Positions 9,636-19,871 are shown, counted from the first letter of the stretch. The stretch: DNA of 64,000 nt from Selaginella moellendorffii (GCF_000143415.4 NW_003314294.1:687453-751452); one strand, 5' to 3'. Translations and numbers: made by a program. Notes: generated by a model not told the origin, from the letters alone.

Positions 9636-11400
9636 CATATATGAATGCATATGAAGCAAATATGGAACAAATAAATGAAAAACAACATCAATACATATAT
9701 AAAAACATAACAAATGAGAGTGAATTTGATTGGGAGAATCCAGAACAAGAAGCAAATAAAATATTAAAAGAACAGGCACAGTATATACAAGAAATAAACA
9801 CAAACCAAACAGATGAATTTGATATAGGGAAAGATTTATTCAAAATGAAAATTAACAAAAACTTAAAATTAAATATAAAAGATAAAATATTAACAAATAC
9901 AACAATTATAATACAAGATCAAAACCTTATGGAAACTAGTAAATATCACAAATTATTAAGAACTCTTAATAAAAAGCAAAGAATAATACATGATGACTTC
10001 ATATTGAAAAAAATAAAACAACCTAACAAACAATTGTGCTTATTTTTAACAGGAGGAGCAGGAACTGGAAAATCAATGCTTTTAAATACACTTATAGAAA
10101 CACTCAAACGATATTATAAAACAAACCAAGATATAAATAATGAACCAGGACAAACAATATTAATAACAGCACCTACAGGAAAAGCAGCTTGTAATATAAA
10201 TGGTTCAACAATACATTCAGCTTTTGCATTTCGACCAGAAGCATCAAAACAACGTCAAACAATATTAATAAATGACACATTAGATAAATATAAAAGAAAG
10301 TTTTCAACAATAAAATGTTTAGTAATAGATGAAATATCAATGGTAAGTATAGAAATGCTACAAGATATAAATAGAAGATATGAAAGCTTCAAAACAACAT
10401 ATGGAATAGACTTTGGTGGGATGGATTGTATATTTACAGGTGATTTCTATCAATTAAATCCTACATTTGAAGCACCAATTTATTCAACAAAAACATATAG
10501 ACCAGAAAATGATTTCTCCATACACCACCCATGGAAAAATAATTTTAAAATCTATGAACTTACTGAAATAATGAGGCAAAAAGATTATATAATCTTTATA
10601 AAAGCTTTAAATAAAATAAAAATAGGAGAACAAACAGATAAAGAGCTAGAATATATAAATAAACAAGTCACCATAGATACATATAACACAAAATACTATT
10701 CTATATTTGCAACTAATAAACAAGTAAGAGAACATAATGAAAAAATAATACAACACATACAAGGTAAAGATATAATTATAGAAGCACAAGACAAACATGG
10801 AAATTCCTGTCCTACACATTTCACGCTGCCAAATGACACAAGAAAAACACAAGGACTACATAAAATATTACATTTGAAAAAGAAAATGACAATTGAAATA
10901 ACACAAAATATAGCAACAAAAGATGGATTAGTAAATGGAGTAGATGGAGTATTACAAGATATAACCCAGATTGAAGAAGAACAAATAATATGGATAGAAT
11001 TCCCAAATATAAAAACAGGTGAAAAAACAAGAGCTAAAGAAAATATAACAATAAAGAAAAATAATGAAAAAAACTGGACACCAATAAAAAAAAATAACAA
11101 GAACAATAAATATTACTAAAAATAAAAACCATGTTATAAGTAGAACCCAATTTCCAGTACAACCATGTGCAGGAAGAACAATACATAGAGCACAAGGATC
11201 AACAGTTATGCAATTAGGATATGACCCATATAAAACAAAATATCCAGGACAAGCATATACTGCATTATCAAGAGCACAAACATTAAAAGGGATACATTTA
11301 TATAGACCAATTGAACATAAACATATTAAAATCAATAAAGATGCAGCTAAAGAAATAATAAGAATGACAACAGAAGCACCATGGCAAATTGATTTAATAG
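9636..11400 (+). pseudogene. Pif1-like helicase of the Helitron, copy 2, nearly complete
   Basis: This ATP-dependent 5'-3' helicase domain belongs to the Helitron transposase. Visible motifs in order are GGAGTGKS (Walker A), CLVIDEISMV (Walker B), GDFYQLNP (motif III), LTEIMRQKD, a nucleic-acid binding block ending DGLVNGVDGVL, GRTIHRAQGST and YTALSRAQTLKGIHLY. The main frame is open from before 9636 to 11119. A one-base shift in an A-run near 11085-11100 moves the last motifs to another frame, which is then open to 11627. The 5' side is interrupted by LTR 2. With the shift it cannot make a full protein, but motif conservation is high, so decay is recent. Confidence 0.88.
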
Positions 11401-11429
11401 ATTTACAAGAAGAAAAAAAAGCTAACCAA

Positions 11430-12017
11430 ACAATTATACAAGTTCTAAATACAAGATCTATTACTGCACATCAAGAAGATATAAAGAGTGATTCACAATT
11501 ATTAACATCAGATATAATATGTATGCAAGAAGTAAGAACACAAAAACATGAGGATTTATATTTTAATAAATATAAATCATATATACATGAACAACCCCCA
11601 CACATAGCAATATTGCATACAAATGACTAGAAATCAGAAATAGTAAAACATTTAAAAACAGAAACAATGGCAATGTCATATGTATCACTAGAAAAAAATA
11701 AAAAACAATTACAGATAATAAATTTACATAGAAGACCTGGAACAAATATACATATATTCATAAAACAACTACAAAAATATATACAGAAAATAGATAATAA
11801 AAAACCAGTAATAATTGACTACCAAATAGAAGAAGTAAAACCACTTCAAACAATAATGGAGAAAGAAGGATATATACAAATAATAAAACACAATACACAT
11901 AATAATAAATTAATAGATCATATATGGATAAAAGATATAATATATACAAAAGCAGGAATAGCACCTGCATATTGGACAGATCATAACAAATTATATATCA
12001 TAATAAAAAATATTTAA
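11430..12017 (+). pseudogene. EEP (endonuclease/exonuclease/phosphatase) domain fused to the Helitron helicase
   Basis: In the frame of the helicase C-terminus there follows a domain with the order of EEP nucleases. SDIICMQEVRT carries the metal-binding Glu; then come INLHRRPGTN, the position of the usual GDFN motif (here changed to IDYQIE), IDHIWI, and YWTDHNKLYI, which matches the terminal S/T-DH motif. One TAG stop (11628-11630) interrupts the frame, which then continues to TAA at 12015-12017. Loss of the GDFN motif suggests that the nuclease is dead or the segment mutated. The fusion order helicase then EEP is what defines Helentron-type elements in other lineages. A non-LTR retrotransposon endonuclease inserted by chance is less likely because the frame is shared. 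Confidence 0.7.
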
Positions 12018-12675
12018 AAACAAAAGCAAACCAAGTGTTGCTACAATGCAACGCACAGCAATTTATTTCAATTTAGATTTCCTTTGTAAAACTTTTAGTT
12101 GACTGTGTTGACTTGAGTTGACTTGTGCTGAGTTGAGCTCAACTCAACTTTGGACTATCCCCAACACTATCACTTTGCCCAAGAAAGAAGGATCCAAAGA
12201 TCACACATTTTTACACTTAGAGCAAAGCTAACCTATTTCTATGTGTGGTAGTGTAATTATCACTCCAAAAGAATGGTCATGGGGATCATCCAAAAGAGCC
12301 CAACTACTAACTCTCTACTTCCAAAAAGATCAATGCACTCGGGACTATCACGACTTTTGATGTCTCAACTACTTACTCCTGAACCTTCAGTCTTTGAAGA
12401 ATTCTATCGATTGAACAGTGGACAGATGTTGATGGAGCAACTGCGTAAAGAGGACGCCCCAATCTTGCAGTGGGAAATTCCAGAGCCATGCAAGATCCAG
12501 ATCGTTTGTGTATCGTTCTTGCAGAAAGTAGGCAAGCAAGTAGTCTCGATTGGGGCCACTTGTTGGCTGTCGAGAGATGTATTCTTCCAGTGCTCCAGAG
12601 TTGTGACCCCTTTGTCAAGATCACTTTTCTCAGTATCAGTCACCTAGACAAAGACAAGATTTACAACAAACCCAA

Positions 12676-12678
<3 letters not shown>
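12018..12678. other. Non-coding, Helitron flank
   Basis: No convincing gene was found. 12060-12150 is rich in TTGACT/GTTGA motifs ending in the palindrome at 12129-12146. An open frame at 12273-12647 matches nothing recognised and overlaps other open frames on both strands. Confidence 0.4.
12129..12146. repeat. 18-bp perfect palindrome near the Helitron 3' end
   Basis: TGAGTTGAGCTCAACTCA is its own reverse complement. It lies 112 bp after the end of the EEP frame, among repeated GTTGACT motifs. Helitron termini typically carry a short hairpin, so it may mark the right end, but no CTRR end could be fixed. Confidence 0.35.

Positions 12679-12712
<34 letters not shown>
12679..12712. repeat. (TA)n microsatellite
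   Basis: About 17 TA units without interruption. Confidence 0.9.
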
Positions 12713-12715
<3 letters not shown>

Positions 12716-12759
12716 GACATAGAATCTAGCACATCTGGTCTTCTATCCTCCGCTTAAGC

Positions 12760-13080
12760 TATGACAATTTAGCAAAGAGATCCATTCCAAAGACTCTGGG
12801 TCAAGTCCTCCATGGTCTTGGTCAGCGCGTCAGTCCTGCTTCCCGAGGAATCTGCAAACCCGTGTGCATGACACGCAGGAGCTCCTTGATCGCCTAGTTG
12901 CCTCCTCGTAAGCCTCTAGAACCGACTCGGCCCTGCTAACCAGCGCCGTCGCCAGTGCCACTGGCAATTCCCCGTCCTGGCCGGTATCTAATTGCTCTAG
13001 AATCGGCAGAAGCCGCTCGCAAAACCCCACAAAGCTCCGGACACACTCAAGCTTAGTCCCAGCACGGTGCTGGTGTCGAT
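12760..13080 (-). pseudogene. Unidentified gene fragment, minus strand
   Basis: On the minus strand a short frame reads FCERLLPILEQLDTGQDGEL, followed by helical, charged sequence. In another frame nearer 12780 it reads LTKTMEDLTQSLWNGSLC. The first part resembles the helical N-terminal domain of plant U-box/ARM E3 ligases, but the match is weak. The frame changes and there is no start, so it looks like a remnant. Composition is GC-rich compared with its surroundings. Confidence 0.3.
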
Positions 13081-13254
13081 CCGATCAAGAACCTAGCCCA
13101 GACCGATCAATCCGCCGCTGTGCCGCAATCCCATCTCTGGCTATCAGGGCGTTAGGGCAGTTTTTCCCTACATCGTGAGGAGTCTCCCACGGAGTGTCCG
13201 CCACGCAAATTATTAACTGATTATCTTCTGATTTATGGTGCGATCAATTTTCAT

Positions 13255-15506
13255 TTAATATGAAGTCAAGTTTTGATATCTCGAGAGCAAAGGTTCTCTG
13301 CAATCCATATTAGCATCCAGCAAATTTACCACCTGAGAAAGTTAAGAAACTTGCATAAGAAATGCCAATGATGGAGATTTCTAAGTTCTTACTCGTTCCA
13401 TGTTGGGCCTTTCATCTGGCGCACTTCGCACACACAAAAATGCTGTGTACATCATTCTTCTCATCTCATGGGCATTGAGAATTGTCAAATTTGGATCCAC
13501 CAGCTCATGAGTAGCACCGGTTTTCTCAAGAAAATGTGCCTGTTTAACAAGTTATCATCAATTAGCACCTGTGAAAGATCCATACCCAATGTACCAAGCT
13601 TTGCTCTTTTGATGTAAGTGTGAAATCAATGGGAGCTCTTCCAGAAATTAGCTCTAAGAGCACCACTCCAAACGCATGAACATCCGTTTTTTCATTGCCA
13701 TATCCATGAACCATGTACTCTGGAGCCATATAACTACGAGCATTCACACATTTACAGGAAGCGAGTTTGTAAAGAAAATCTTACCCAAAAGTTCCAACGA
13801 GTCCACTGGTTACTTCGTTACTCCATCTTGCAAAGCCAAAATCTGAGATTTGTGCATCAAAGTCATGAGAGAGCAATATGTTGGAACTCTTCACATCTTG
13901 ATGGATTATATGATGAGGAGCAAGATTATGAAGGTGGTGAAGGCCTCTTCCAGCTCCAAGTGCTACTTTTTGCAGCTTAATACCTTTCTTTTACCTGGAA
14001 AACATATTATAAAAATGAAAAAAAGAAAAGGAAATAACTGACCATAAAGATGATCTTGAAGGCTCCCATTTTGCAAAAACTTGTAGACCAGCAGCCTGTG
14101 TGTTCCTTCAGAACAGAAGCCAATAAGCGATACCAGGTTCTGGTGACGAATGTAAGATATGAACTTGATTTCTCTTGAGAATTCTCGTTGACCGGAGTTG
14201 CTATTTAGCAAATGTTTCACCGCAACAATGGTTCCATGTTGAAGAGTTGCCTTGTAAACATGAGAACAACCCCCACTTCCAACCAAGTTTTCTGGAAAGA
14301 TAAAAATAATTATGGAAAATATCGAATATAAATAATTTGGTTACCCATTGCAAAGTTTCCAGTGGCTTGGAGCAACTCCTCGTATGAGAATTCTTTGACA
14401 GATACATTTTCTGATTTTGGATTTCTTGAGAGAGTTCGGTCTTTAAGCACCGTGGTGGGTGAGCCTGATTCTGAGGACCATGATAAATCAGAACTTATAT
14501 CAGCTGAGAAACTCAAGACTGTTTCCATAGAACATGAGCTTGATGATGCTCTGCTGCTCCGTCTTGAGTTTTGGCTCTCTTCCTTTTCTAACTTATTCTC
14601 CTTTTGAAGTAAGGATTTTAGTGTGTGATCTTTGCCTTTAAAACAAAATCATTAACAAGAGAAGCAAATGATATCTATACTCACAATTAGCACACCCAGA
14701 TTTGACTTGCATCACTTTTCCCTTGCGAACGACCATGACAGAACAGTAGGAAGGTAAATTTCTTACACAAGTTTTTCCAATTTTGCTCATGGTCCTGAAC
14801 AAAGAACCACAGATTTTTATAATGTAAACCGAAAACAAACCTGGAAATAAATTGCCTTTGCGAATTCCCAAGAACAACCAATGTTGCTTTGATTTTTCTG
14901 GCCTCTTGAACGATTCCATTGCAAATATCTGAGCTCTGGACTACTACTGATGAAACAGTCACCTGTTTTTTACAAATGCATCAATAGAAATTCACATGTA
15001 AAACTCAAACCTTTGGAGTTCTCAAATGAATGTCAAGCAAAGCTTGGCAAATGGCCCTGTCGAAAGATAATCCAGCTTGATACCTTTGCAAGTCCTCTGT
15101 AGTAGCTTTGAAGAAATAAGAGGCACTTGAAACTTGAGTGAAATTATTTACCTGAGCTTTGAAACACATGCAAGAAAGTGATGTGGTCTTTCCTCTGTGC
15201 AAACTTGGATAACAAGAGCTTGAGAATTCCATGAATCTCGCCAGTTTCCTTAACAACCACCAAGATTCTAGCACTCGAATTGAGAAACTGCTTCAACCTT
15301 TTAGATCCCATTATTTCGATTATGGAAAGATTCACTACTCTTTCGTCGTCTTCTTCGTTGACACCATCCAAAATGCAGGCCAAGCCAAGACACCTGCCGG
15401 CAGAATCGAGGATTTTTCTCTCTTGATCTGAAAATGTAGCTCTACAAATGGAGAGGAAGAGTGAAAGATTGCTAGAACTTGAAGATCTTTTCCATGCTTT
15501 CATCAT
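13255..15506 (-). CDS. USP-domain receptor-like cytoplasmic kinase, 10 exons, 594 aa
   Basis: Exons, minus strand: 15506-15152, 15096-15011, 14962-14841, 14794-14685, 14635-14345, 14291-14043, 13983-13785, 13733-13586, 13539-13393, 13332-13255. All introns are GT-AG, 45-61 bp, and the total is 1785 nt. The N-terminal third (TFLHVFQSS, LLDIHLRTPKVTVSSV, KATLVVLGNS) is a universal stress protein-like domain that binds nucleotides. A Ser-rich linker follows, then FSYEELLQATGNF and a protein kinase domain: VGSGGCSHVYK glycine loop, VAVKH lysine, DFG, and YMAPEYM in the activation segment. The catalytic loop reads HQDVKSSN, with Gln replacing the Arg of HRD. This layout is that of class VI RLCKs, which have no membrane segment and act in the cytoplasm. 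The start is the first ATG in frame (MMKAWK). It should be functional as a gene; its catalytic strength is uncertain. Confidence 0.85.
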
Positions 15507-15917
15507 TACAACAGTTCGGAGCACAAATCTTTGTGACTTGAGGCTAAAGCCAAGAAAAAAAACAGATCATCTTAGAAAAAGCAGTGTGAATATACCACAA
15601 AGACTTGAGAGCATCATTCAGAGCACTAACACTCAAGAGCCAAGGACTCTCTCCTTGTTGGAATCGCACACACGCTCAAAGCTCTTCATATTTCCTTCAA
15701 ACTTGAATAGATAACTCTTAGAAAAACTTGACAACAGTGAAGACAATGCAACACTATAGCTCAATATATAGTCTTTCACAAAAGACTCAACAATAAGATG
15801 AGAATGTGAAGACGTAAACTAAACGAAACCTTTTGGTCAAGATTTGGTCAATCCTAAAATCATGCTCGGATATTCTTTTAGAATATTTTACGATTTGGAA
15901 ACTATATCTAACGACGC
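15507..15917. other. Intergenic: kinase promoter and DUF569 3' flank
   Basis: No gene seen. It contains AT-rich stretches including a TATATAG at about 15764-15770. Both neighbouring genes are on the minus strand, so it holds the 5' side of the kinase and the 3' side of the DUF569 gene. Confidence 0.5.
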
Positions 15918-16370
15918 TCACTCGACCACGTGGACAGCCCAGAAAACATCTAATGTACCCGCGACAAGTGGCACATCGTGCGTGACGCTGTTCCTCCATG
16001 GCGGTGTGCCTCCGTTGCCTCGCAGGAGCGATCCATCGCGCGTCCGCAGCGCGATCAATCGATTGGGCACAATCTCCTCGGGCTTCCAGTCGCAGAGATC
16101 GTCCGATTTGGTGGGATTGGTCTGGATCACCTTCTTGCCCGTCATTCCCAGCAGAAAAGGGGTGCGCGATCCAGTGAGATAGCAATTGTAGCAGCTCCTC
16201 AGGCGAATCCTCTCCCCATCGCCCACCATCACGCGCCTCACCTCCCAGATCGCATTCTCACTATCGCTCTTGCGGCTCTGGGACACCCCGCGCTTGTCAT
16301 CGTCCGCCCACAGGAACTTGCCGTGGCAATTGCTTAGCTTCACCTTCCTGGCGCCGTCGAAGAACTCCAT
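15918..16370 (-). CDS. DUF569 / actin-crosslinking-like protein, 150 aa
   Basis: This is a single-exon frame starting MEFFDGARKVKLSNCHGKF. It carries the plant DUF569 (fascin-like beta-trefoil) signatures KFLWADDD near residues 18-25, AIWEVRRV, RIRLRSCYNCYLTGS and PFLLGMTGKKVIQ. Family members bind to or resemble actin-bundling folds, but their role in plants is not established. The length of 150 aa fits a single-domain member; many plant relatives have two copies. The ATG is the only sensible start because the family begins ME-F. It lies 148 bp downstream of the end of the membrane-protein gene on the same strand, so its promoter must be short or inside that gap. Confidence 0.85.
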   Translation of the reverse strand: MEFFDGARKVKLSNCHGKFLWADDDKRGVSQSRKSDSENAIWEVRRVMVGDGERIRLRSCYNCYLTGSRTPFLLGMTGKKVIQTNPTKSDDLCDWKPEEIVPNRLIALRTRDGSLLRGNGGTPPWRNSVTHDVPLVAGTLDVFWAVHVVE

Positions 16371-16518
16371 CGATCGAAGTCTCGATCCCGCCCAGCTCGA
16401 TCGAGCTCTGTGCGAGCAGGATCGATCGATAGACCCAGAGACCTAAGCCTTTGAAGAAGAAAAGGGCGTGAAGCTTCCTCTTCCCGCGTTGCTATGCTGG
16501 CCAGCCACGTCACTAACG

Positions 16519-17202
16519 CTATTCTGACGTGTCATGACGCGTCACTTTACCGTTATGATGTGCCCGTGTTCCAGGGAAAATCTGTCGCTCATCCTCTAGA
16601 ACAGTATCCTCCGTGACTAAATCCTGTAACAAGCCGATCGCGGAGCTAAGATCGACCCCAAGAATCTCGCCAAAGCCCTGTGCCTTTGCCGCAAACCATC
16701 GCCTGTCGGGCAGCCTCGAGTCGATCTCCTGGAAGCAGCAAGCGCTCAATTCCTGGAGGCCCTCCAGAACTTCTCTCGCCCTCTTGAGCCACTCGCGAAG
16801 AGCATCACCGTGGCGACTCGCGGCATTGGCAGCCAAACCCAAGAGCTCCATCGCGAGAGCTCTGCACAGACTCATACTCGTTCGATGATCGAGGTGCTGG
16901 GCTCCTGGATGCGATTGGGTTTGATCATCATCGGTGCCTAGTTGCGGAGCCTCTGGGACTGGGCTGTGCTCCAGGATCATCCATATCCTGGACAGTGCAA
17001 GCACGCAAATGGCGGTGGAGAGAAAGAGGGGGAGGAAGAAGAGGATGGTCTTGTGTAAGATTATGATGCTGGCTAGCAACGCTATGCCAGTTGCTAAGCG
17101 ATTCTCACCAAGGAATGCTGAGACCTTATCCAGCGCTGTTTCTTCCTCCTCCTCGTCTTCCACTTGTTTTCCAATTTCCATGATCTTGGTCGGTGGCCGC
17201 AT
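16519..17202 (-). CDS. Small membrane protein of unknown family, 227 aa
   Basis: Single-exon frame. The N-terminus is acidic (five Glu in a row near residues 17-21). Two adjacent hydrophobic stretches follow, about residues 36-49 and 53-71, which could form a hairpin in a membrane. The C-terminal two thirds are soluble and helical, with many Leu and Ala (LCRALAMELLGLAANAA). I do not recognise the family. A second in-frame Met at residue 8 is an alternative start. Codon use and GC content resemble the neighbouring genes, and the frame is long for this composition, so I take it as real. Confidence 0.55.
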   Translation of the reverse strand: MRPPTKIMEIGKQVEDEEEEETALDKVSAFLGENRLATGIALLASIIILHKTILFFLPLFLSTAICVLALSRIWMILEHSPVPEAPQLGTDDDQTQSHPGAQHLDHRTSMSLCRALAMELLGLAANAASRHGDALREWLKRAREVLEGLQELSACCFQEIDSRLPDRRWFAAKAQGFGEILGVDLSSAIGLLQDLVTEDTVLEDERQIFPGTRAHHNGKVTRHDTSE

Positions 17203-17334
17203 ACGTTCTAATGTTTCCGAGAAAAGTTTTGAACATGCGGTAAAGATCCTGCCACGTATGCTACAAACGACGGTTCGGATCTGAGCCGCAAATTCACTTT
17301 TAAATGGATATGCTGTGAATATCCATGCAAAAGG

Positions 17335-17691
17335 ATGAACGCGAACCTTTTTTTGGAAAAGGATAAACTGCTATATATATGTTACGATTGTGGTTTGATT
17401 AAAGGAAAGATGGAAGGCTACTTTACTGTGGAAGAACTAATGGCGAGACGAAGGAAGGGAATTGAGAAGTGGAAAGTTTTGTTGACGCCCGAGCAAATCC
17501 TGGAGAAGAGACGCCTGTGGGAGCAGCAAAATCACGAAGACTACATGGAAGAAATTGGCGACCAAGTCAAGGATACACAAGGCCAAGAGTTTAATCTTAT
17601 AAGAGCTTCACAGTCTCATCATGTCTTTGTGACTGTTGTCAAGTTTCTAGCGAAACTTTTTTCCATGCTTGTAAAATACGAAGGAAACTAG
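17335..17691 (+). CDS. Hypothetical protein, up to 118 aa
   Basis: This is the only plus-strand frame of note between the membrane protein and the PPR gene. The likely start is the in-frame ATG at 17410 (MEGYFTVEELMARRRKG), giving about 93 aa; the ATG at 17335 is also possible. It is charged and helical (LTPEQILEKRRLWEQQNHED) with a hydrophobic C-terminal part. No domain was recognised. It could be a real small gene or a fragment. Confidence 0.35.
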   Translation: MNANLFLEKDKLLYICYDCGLIKGKMEGYFTVEELMARRRKGIEKWKVLLTPEQILEKRRLWEQQNHEDYMEEIGDQVKDTQGQEFNLIRASQSHHVFVTVVKFLAKLFSMLVKYEGN

Positions 17692-17770
17692 CTCTAAGTT
17701 GATGATCCAGTTGATGGATCCGATCTCACCGCAGAAGTTCTCGCAAGTTCTTCATCGACTATGAGCTGCC

Positions 17771-19819
17771 TCATTGCGTAGATAAGAGATCGAATTCATC
17801 TTCTAGAACTTCCTTGGTATCTGGATCGTAGCATGCGTCCTTTAGAAGCGAGTTAAGTCGGATTATCTTCTCGACTCGAGGATGATGCGAACGATCACCA
17901 CTCACAAACCTGTGCACGGATCCATCCTCCAGCCTCAGAAAGCTCTCTCCAGCTTGCTTCTTCACGCCTCGCTCGTTCATCAATCCTCTCACTCTCTCGG
18001 CCTCGTCGTGCATCCCAAGCTTTCCAAAAATGTTGGAGAGAAGAACGTAAGTTCCTCCATTGTTTGGCTCGAGCTCCAGGACTTTCTCGGCCGCGTACGC
18101 TGCTCGTTTCACGTCGAGATGGATCTTGCAAGCTCCCAGAAAGCTCCCCCAGGCCGCAAAGTCTGGACGATAAGGCATGGTTTCGACGAGCTCTAGCGCA
18201 GCTCCGAGCTTTCCAGACCGTCCCAGAAGATCGATCATCAGCCAGTAGTGATCTTTGAGAGGCTGGATCCCGTGGTCACTGCTCATCGACGTGAAGAGCT
18301 CCCAGCCTTGCTCTAGCAATCCACCATGGCTGCAACCATAGAGAACGCAAATAAAAGATATCTCATCGACTTCCAGGCCTTCGAGCTCCATAGTTTGAAA
18401 GATCGCTAAGGCGGCTCTTGCATGTCCGGCGTGAGCGTGAGCGGCCACCAGCGAGCTCCACGCTACGTGATTCTTCTCGGGGATTTTTTCAAACACCTGC
18501 TCGGTGCCTTGGACGTGACCAACTTGAGCGTAAGCTCCCAGGATTGTATTGTAAGCCATGGAATCCACGCTGGGCATTTTCTCAAAGACAAACTTTGCTT
18601 CTTCCAAACGACCATTTTGGATGTAGCCCCGGACGAGAGAAGTCCACGAAACGTTACACCGGTTTGGCATCGCAGCAAACAGTTCTCTTGCGAGGACTAA
18701 GTTTCCAGCTTGAGTGTAGGCCGTGACCATCGCATTCCATGAGACTGTGTTCTTCTCTAGACAACGATCAAACATCTCTCTTGCGTTTTCTAGGCTACCA
18801 TTTTGAGCGTAGGCAATCAGCATTGTGTTCCACGACATGGTGCTGTGCTTGCTCATTCGATCGAGCATCGCTTTCGCTTCTAGAATCCTCGCGTTCTTCC
18901 CGTAAGCCAGCATTAGAGACGTCCACGACATGACACTTCGCTGTGGCATCACGTCAAACACCAGTTTTGCTTGCTCCAAATCGCCATTCTCGGCAAGAGC
19001 GTGCAAGAAGCTCGCCCACGATATCAAATCCCACTTTGCCATTCTCACAAACATCTCCTTTGACCTTTTTGCATCACCTTTTTCTCCATACGCGGCCGCT
19101 AAAGCGTTCCAAGACACTTCGTTTCTTTCAGGCATTCTTTCAAAAGTTAACTTTGCAAGCTCTAAATGCCCAGACTGGGCATAAGTTTGGAGCATAGTAG
19201 TCCAAGAGACAACATTAGGCTCCGGCATTTTATCAAACACTTTCTTTGACTTTTCAACATCTCCAGAAAACGCGTAGGCTTGCATTAACGTTGACCACGT
19301 TATAACGTTTCCTTGCGGCATCTTATCAAACGTAGTCTTGGCCTCCTCCAAATGCCCGCTTTGGGCATATGCGTAAAGCATTGAGCTCCACGATACAACT
19401 TTTCTTCCTTTCATTCCATCAAAGGTTAGCTTTGCGTTTTGGAGCTGAAAATTCTGTGAGTAAGCCTTTATCATTGTTGTGCACGAGACTTCGTTGGGAT
19501 CAGCCATGGATTCGAAGAAACTCTTGGCTTGATCCAAGCACCCGTTTCGTGCTAACGACGCGAGCATGATGTTGTGAGAGATGAGATTTGGGCTGCGAAT
19601 GCTGTGGAAGAGCTGCTGCGCATCTTCGAGGCTGCCACATTTGCCATACATGTCGAGCAAGAGATTGGCGAGGTAGAGGCTGTGCCTATGATCGCTGTGG
19701 AGAATCCGCGAGTGGATGCGCCGGCCCTCTGCTAGATCCCTCGATTTCGTGCAGGATTTGACGAGATCCGCGTAGAAGAACACCGATCGCCTCGCGAGAT
19801 CGCCGAAGGAGACACACAT
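17771..19819 (-). CDS. PPR protein with E/E+ domain, 682 aa
   Basis: This is an intronless frame, as usual for plant PPR genes. After a short N-terminus it has about 16 to 17 helical-hairpin repeats, most of them 31 residues (S-type), with the recurring pattern VSW.ML.AYAQ.G.LE.AK..FD.MP. Around residues 545-640 follows the E domain (APYRPDFAAWGSFLGAC-like region, then RAAYAAEKVLELEPNN, YVLLSNIF, GESFLRLEDG) and E+ (HRFVSGDRSHP-like). It ends after CYDPDTKEVLEDE, just where a DYW domain would begin. Such proteins bind specific organelle RNAs, mainly for C-to-U editing; lacking DYW, it would need a partner for deamination. No clear organelle signal was checked. Pieces of a copy of this gene lie at 30215-30985. 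Confidence 0.92.
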   Translation of the reverse strand: MCVSFGDLARRSVFFYADLVKSCTKSRDLAEGRRIHSRILHSDHRHSLYLANLLLDMYGKCGSLEDAQQLFHSIRSPNLISHNIMLASLARNGCLDQAKSFFESMADPNEVSCTTMIKAYSQNFQLQNAKLTFDGMKGRKVVSWSSMLYAYAQSGHLEEAKTTFDKMPQGNVITWSTLMQAYAFSGDVEKSKKVFDKMPEPNVVSWTTMLQTYAQSGHLELAKLTFERMPERNEVSWNALAAAYGEKGDAKRSKEMFVRMAKWDLISWASFLHALAENGDLEQAKLVFDVMPQRSVMSWTSLMLAYGKNARILEAKAMLDRMSKHSTMSWNTMLIAYAQNGSLENAREMFDRCLEKNTVSWNAMVTAYTQAGNLVLARELFAAMPNRCNVSWTSLVRGYIQNGRLEEAKFVFEKMPSVDSMAYNTILGAYAQVGHVQGTEQVFEKIPEKNHVAWSSLVAAHAHAGHARAALAIFQTMELEGLEVDEISFICVLYGCSHGGLLEQGWELFTSMSSDHGIQPLKDHYWLMIDLLGRSGKLGAALELVETMPYRPDFAAWGSFLGACKIHLDVKRAAYAAEKVLELEPNNGGTYVLLSNIFGKLGMHDEAERVRGLMNERGVKKQAGESFLRLEDGSVHRFVSGDRSHHPRVEKIIRLNSLLKDACYDPDTKEVLEDEFDLLSTQ

Positions 19820-19871
19820 GAAACATTTGGCGCCAAGAAGATTTTCATAACATTATTTCGTAAATAGCATA

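Larger units (their letters stand above)
1..12146 (+). mobile_element. Helitron (Rep-helicase-EEP type), interrupted by a nested Ty3/gypsy element
   Basis: AT-rich (roughly 70 percent) segments 1-1787, 2958-3746 and 9636-12017 form one Helitron coding region. In order they carry a Helitron_like_N/Rep region with an HUH-type motif, a Pif1-family helicase and an EEP nuclease-like domain. Removing one LTR insertion and one copy of CATAT rejoins the left and right parts in frame. The element is decayed: it has at least two frameshifts and several in-frame stops. The left end lies outside the window. The right end is not certain; the last coding codon ends at 12017 and an 18-bp perfect palindrome follows at 12129-12146, which may belong to the terminus. 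EEP-bearing Helitrons are usually called Helentron-type; ordinary angiosperm Helitrons lack this domain. Confidence 0.85.
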
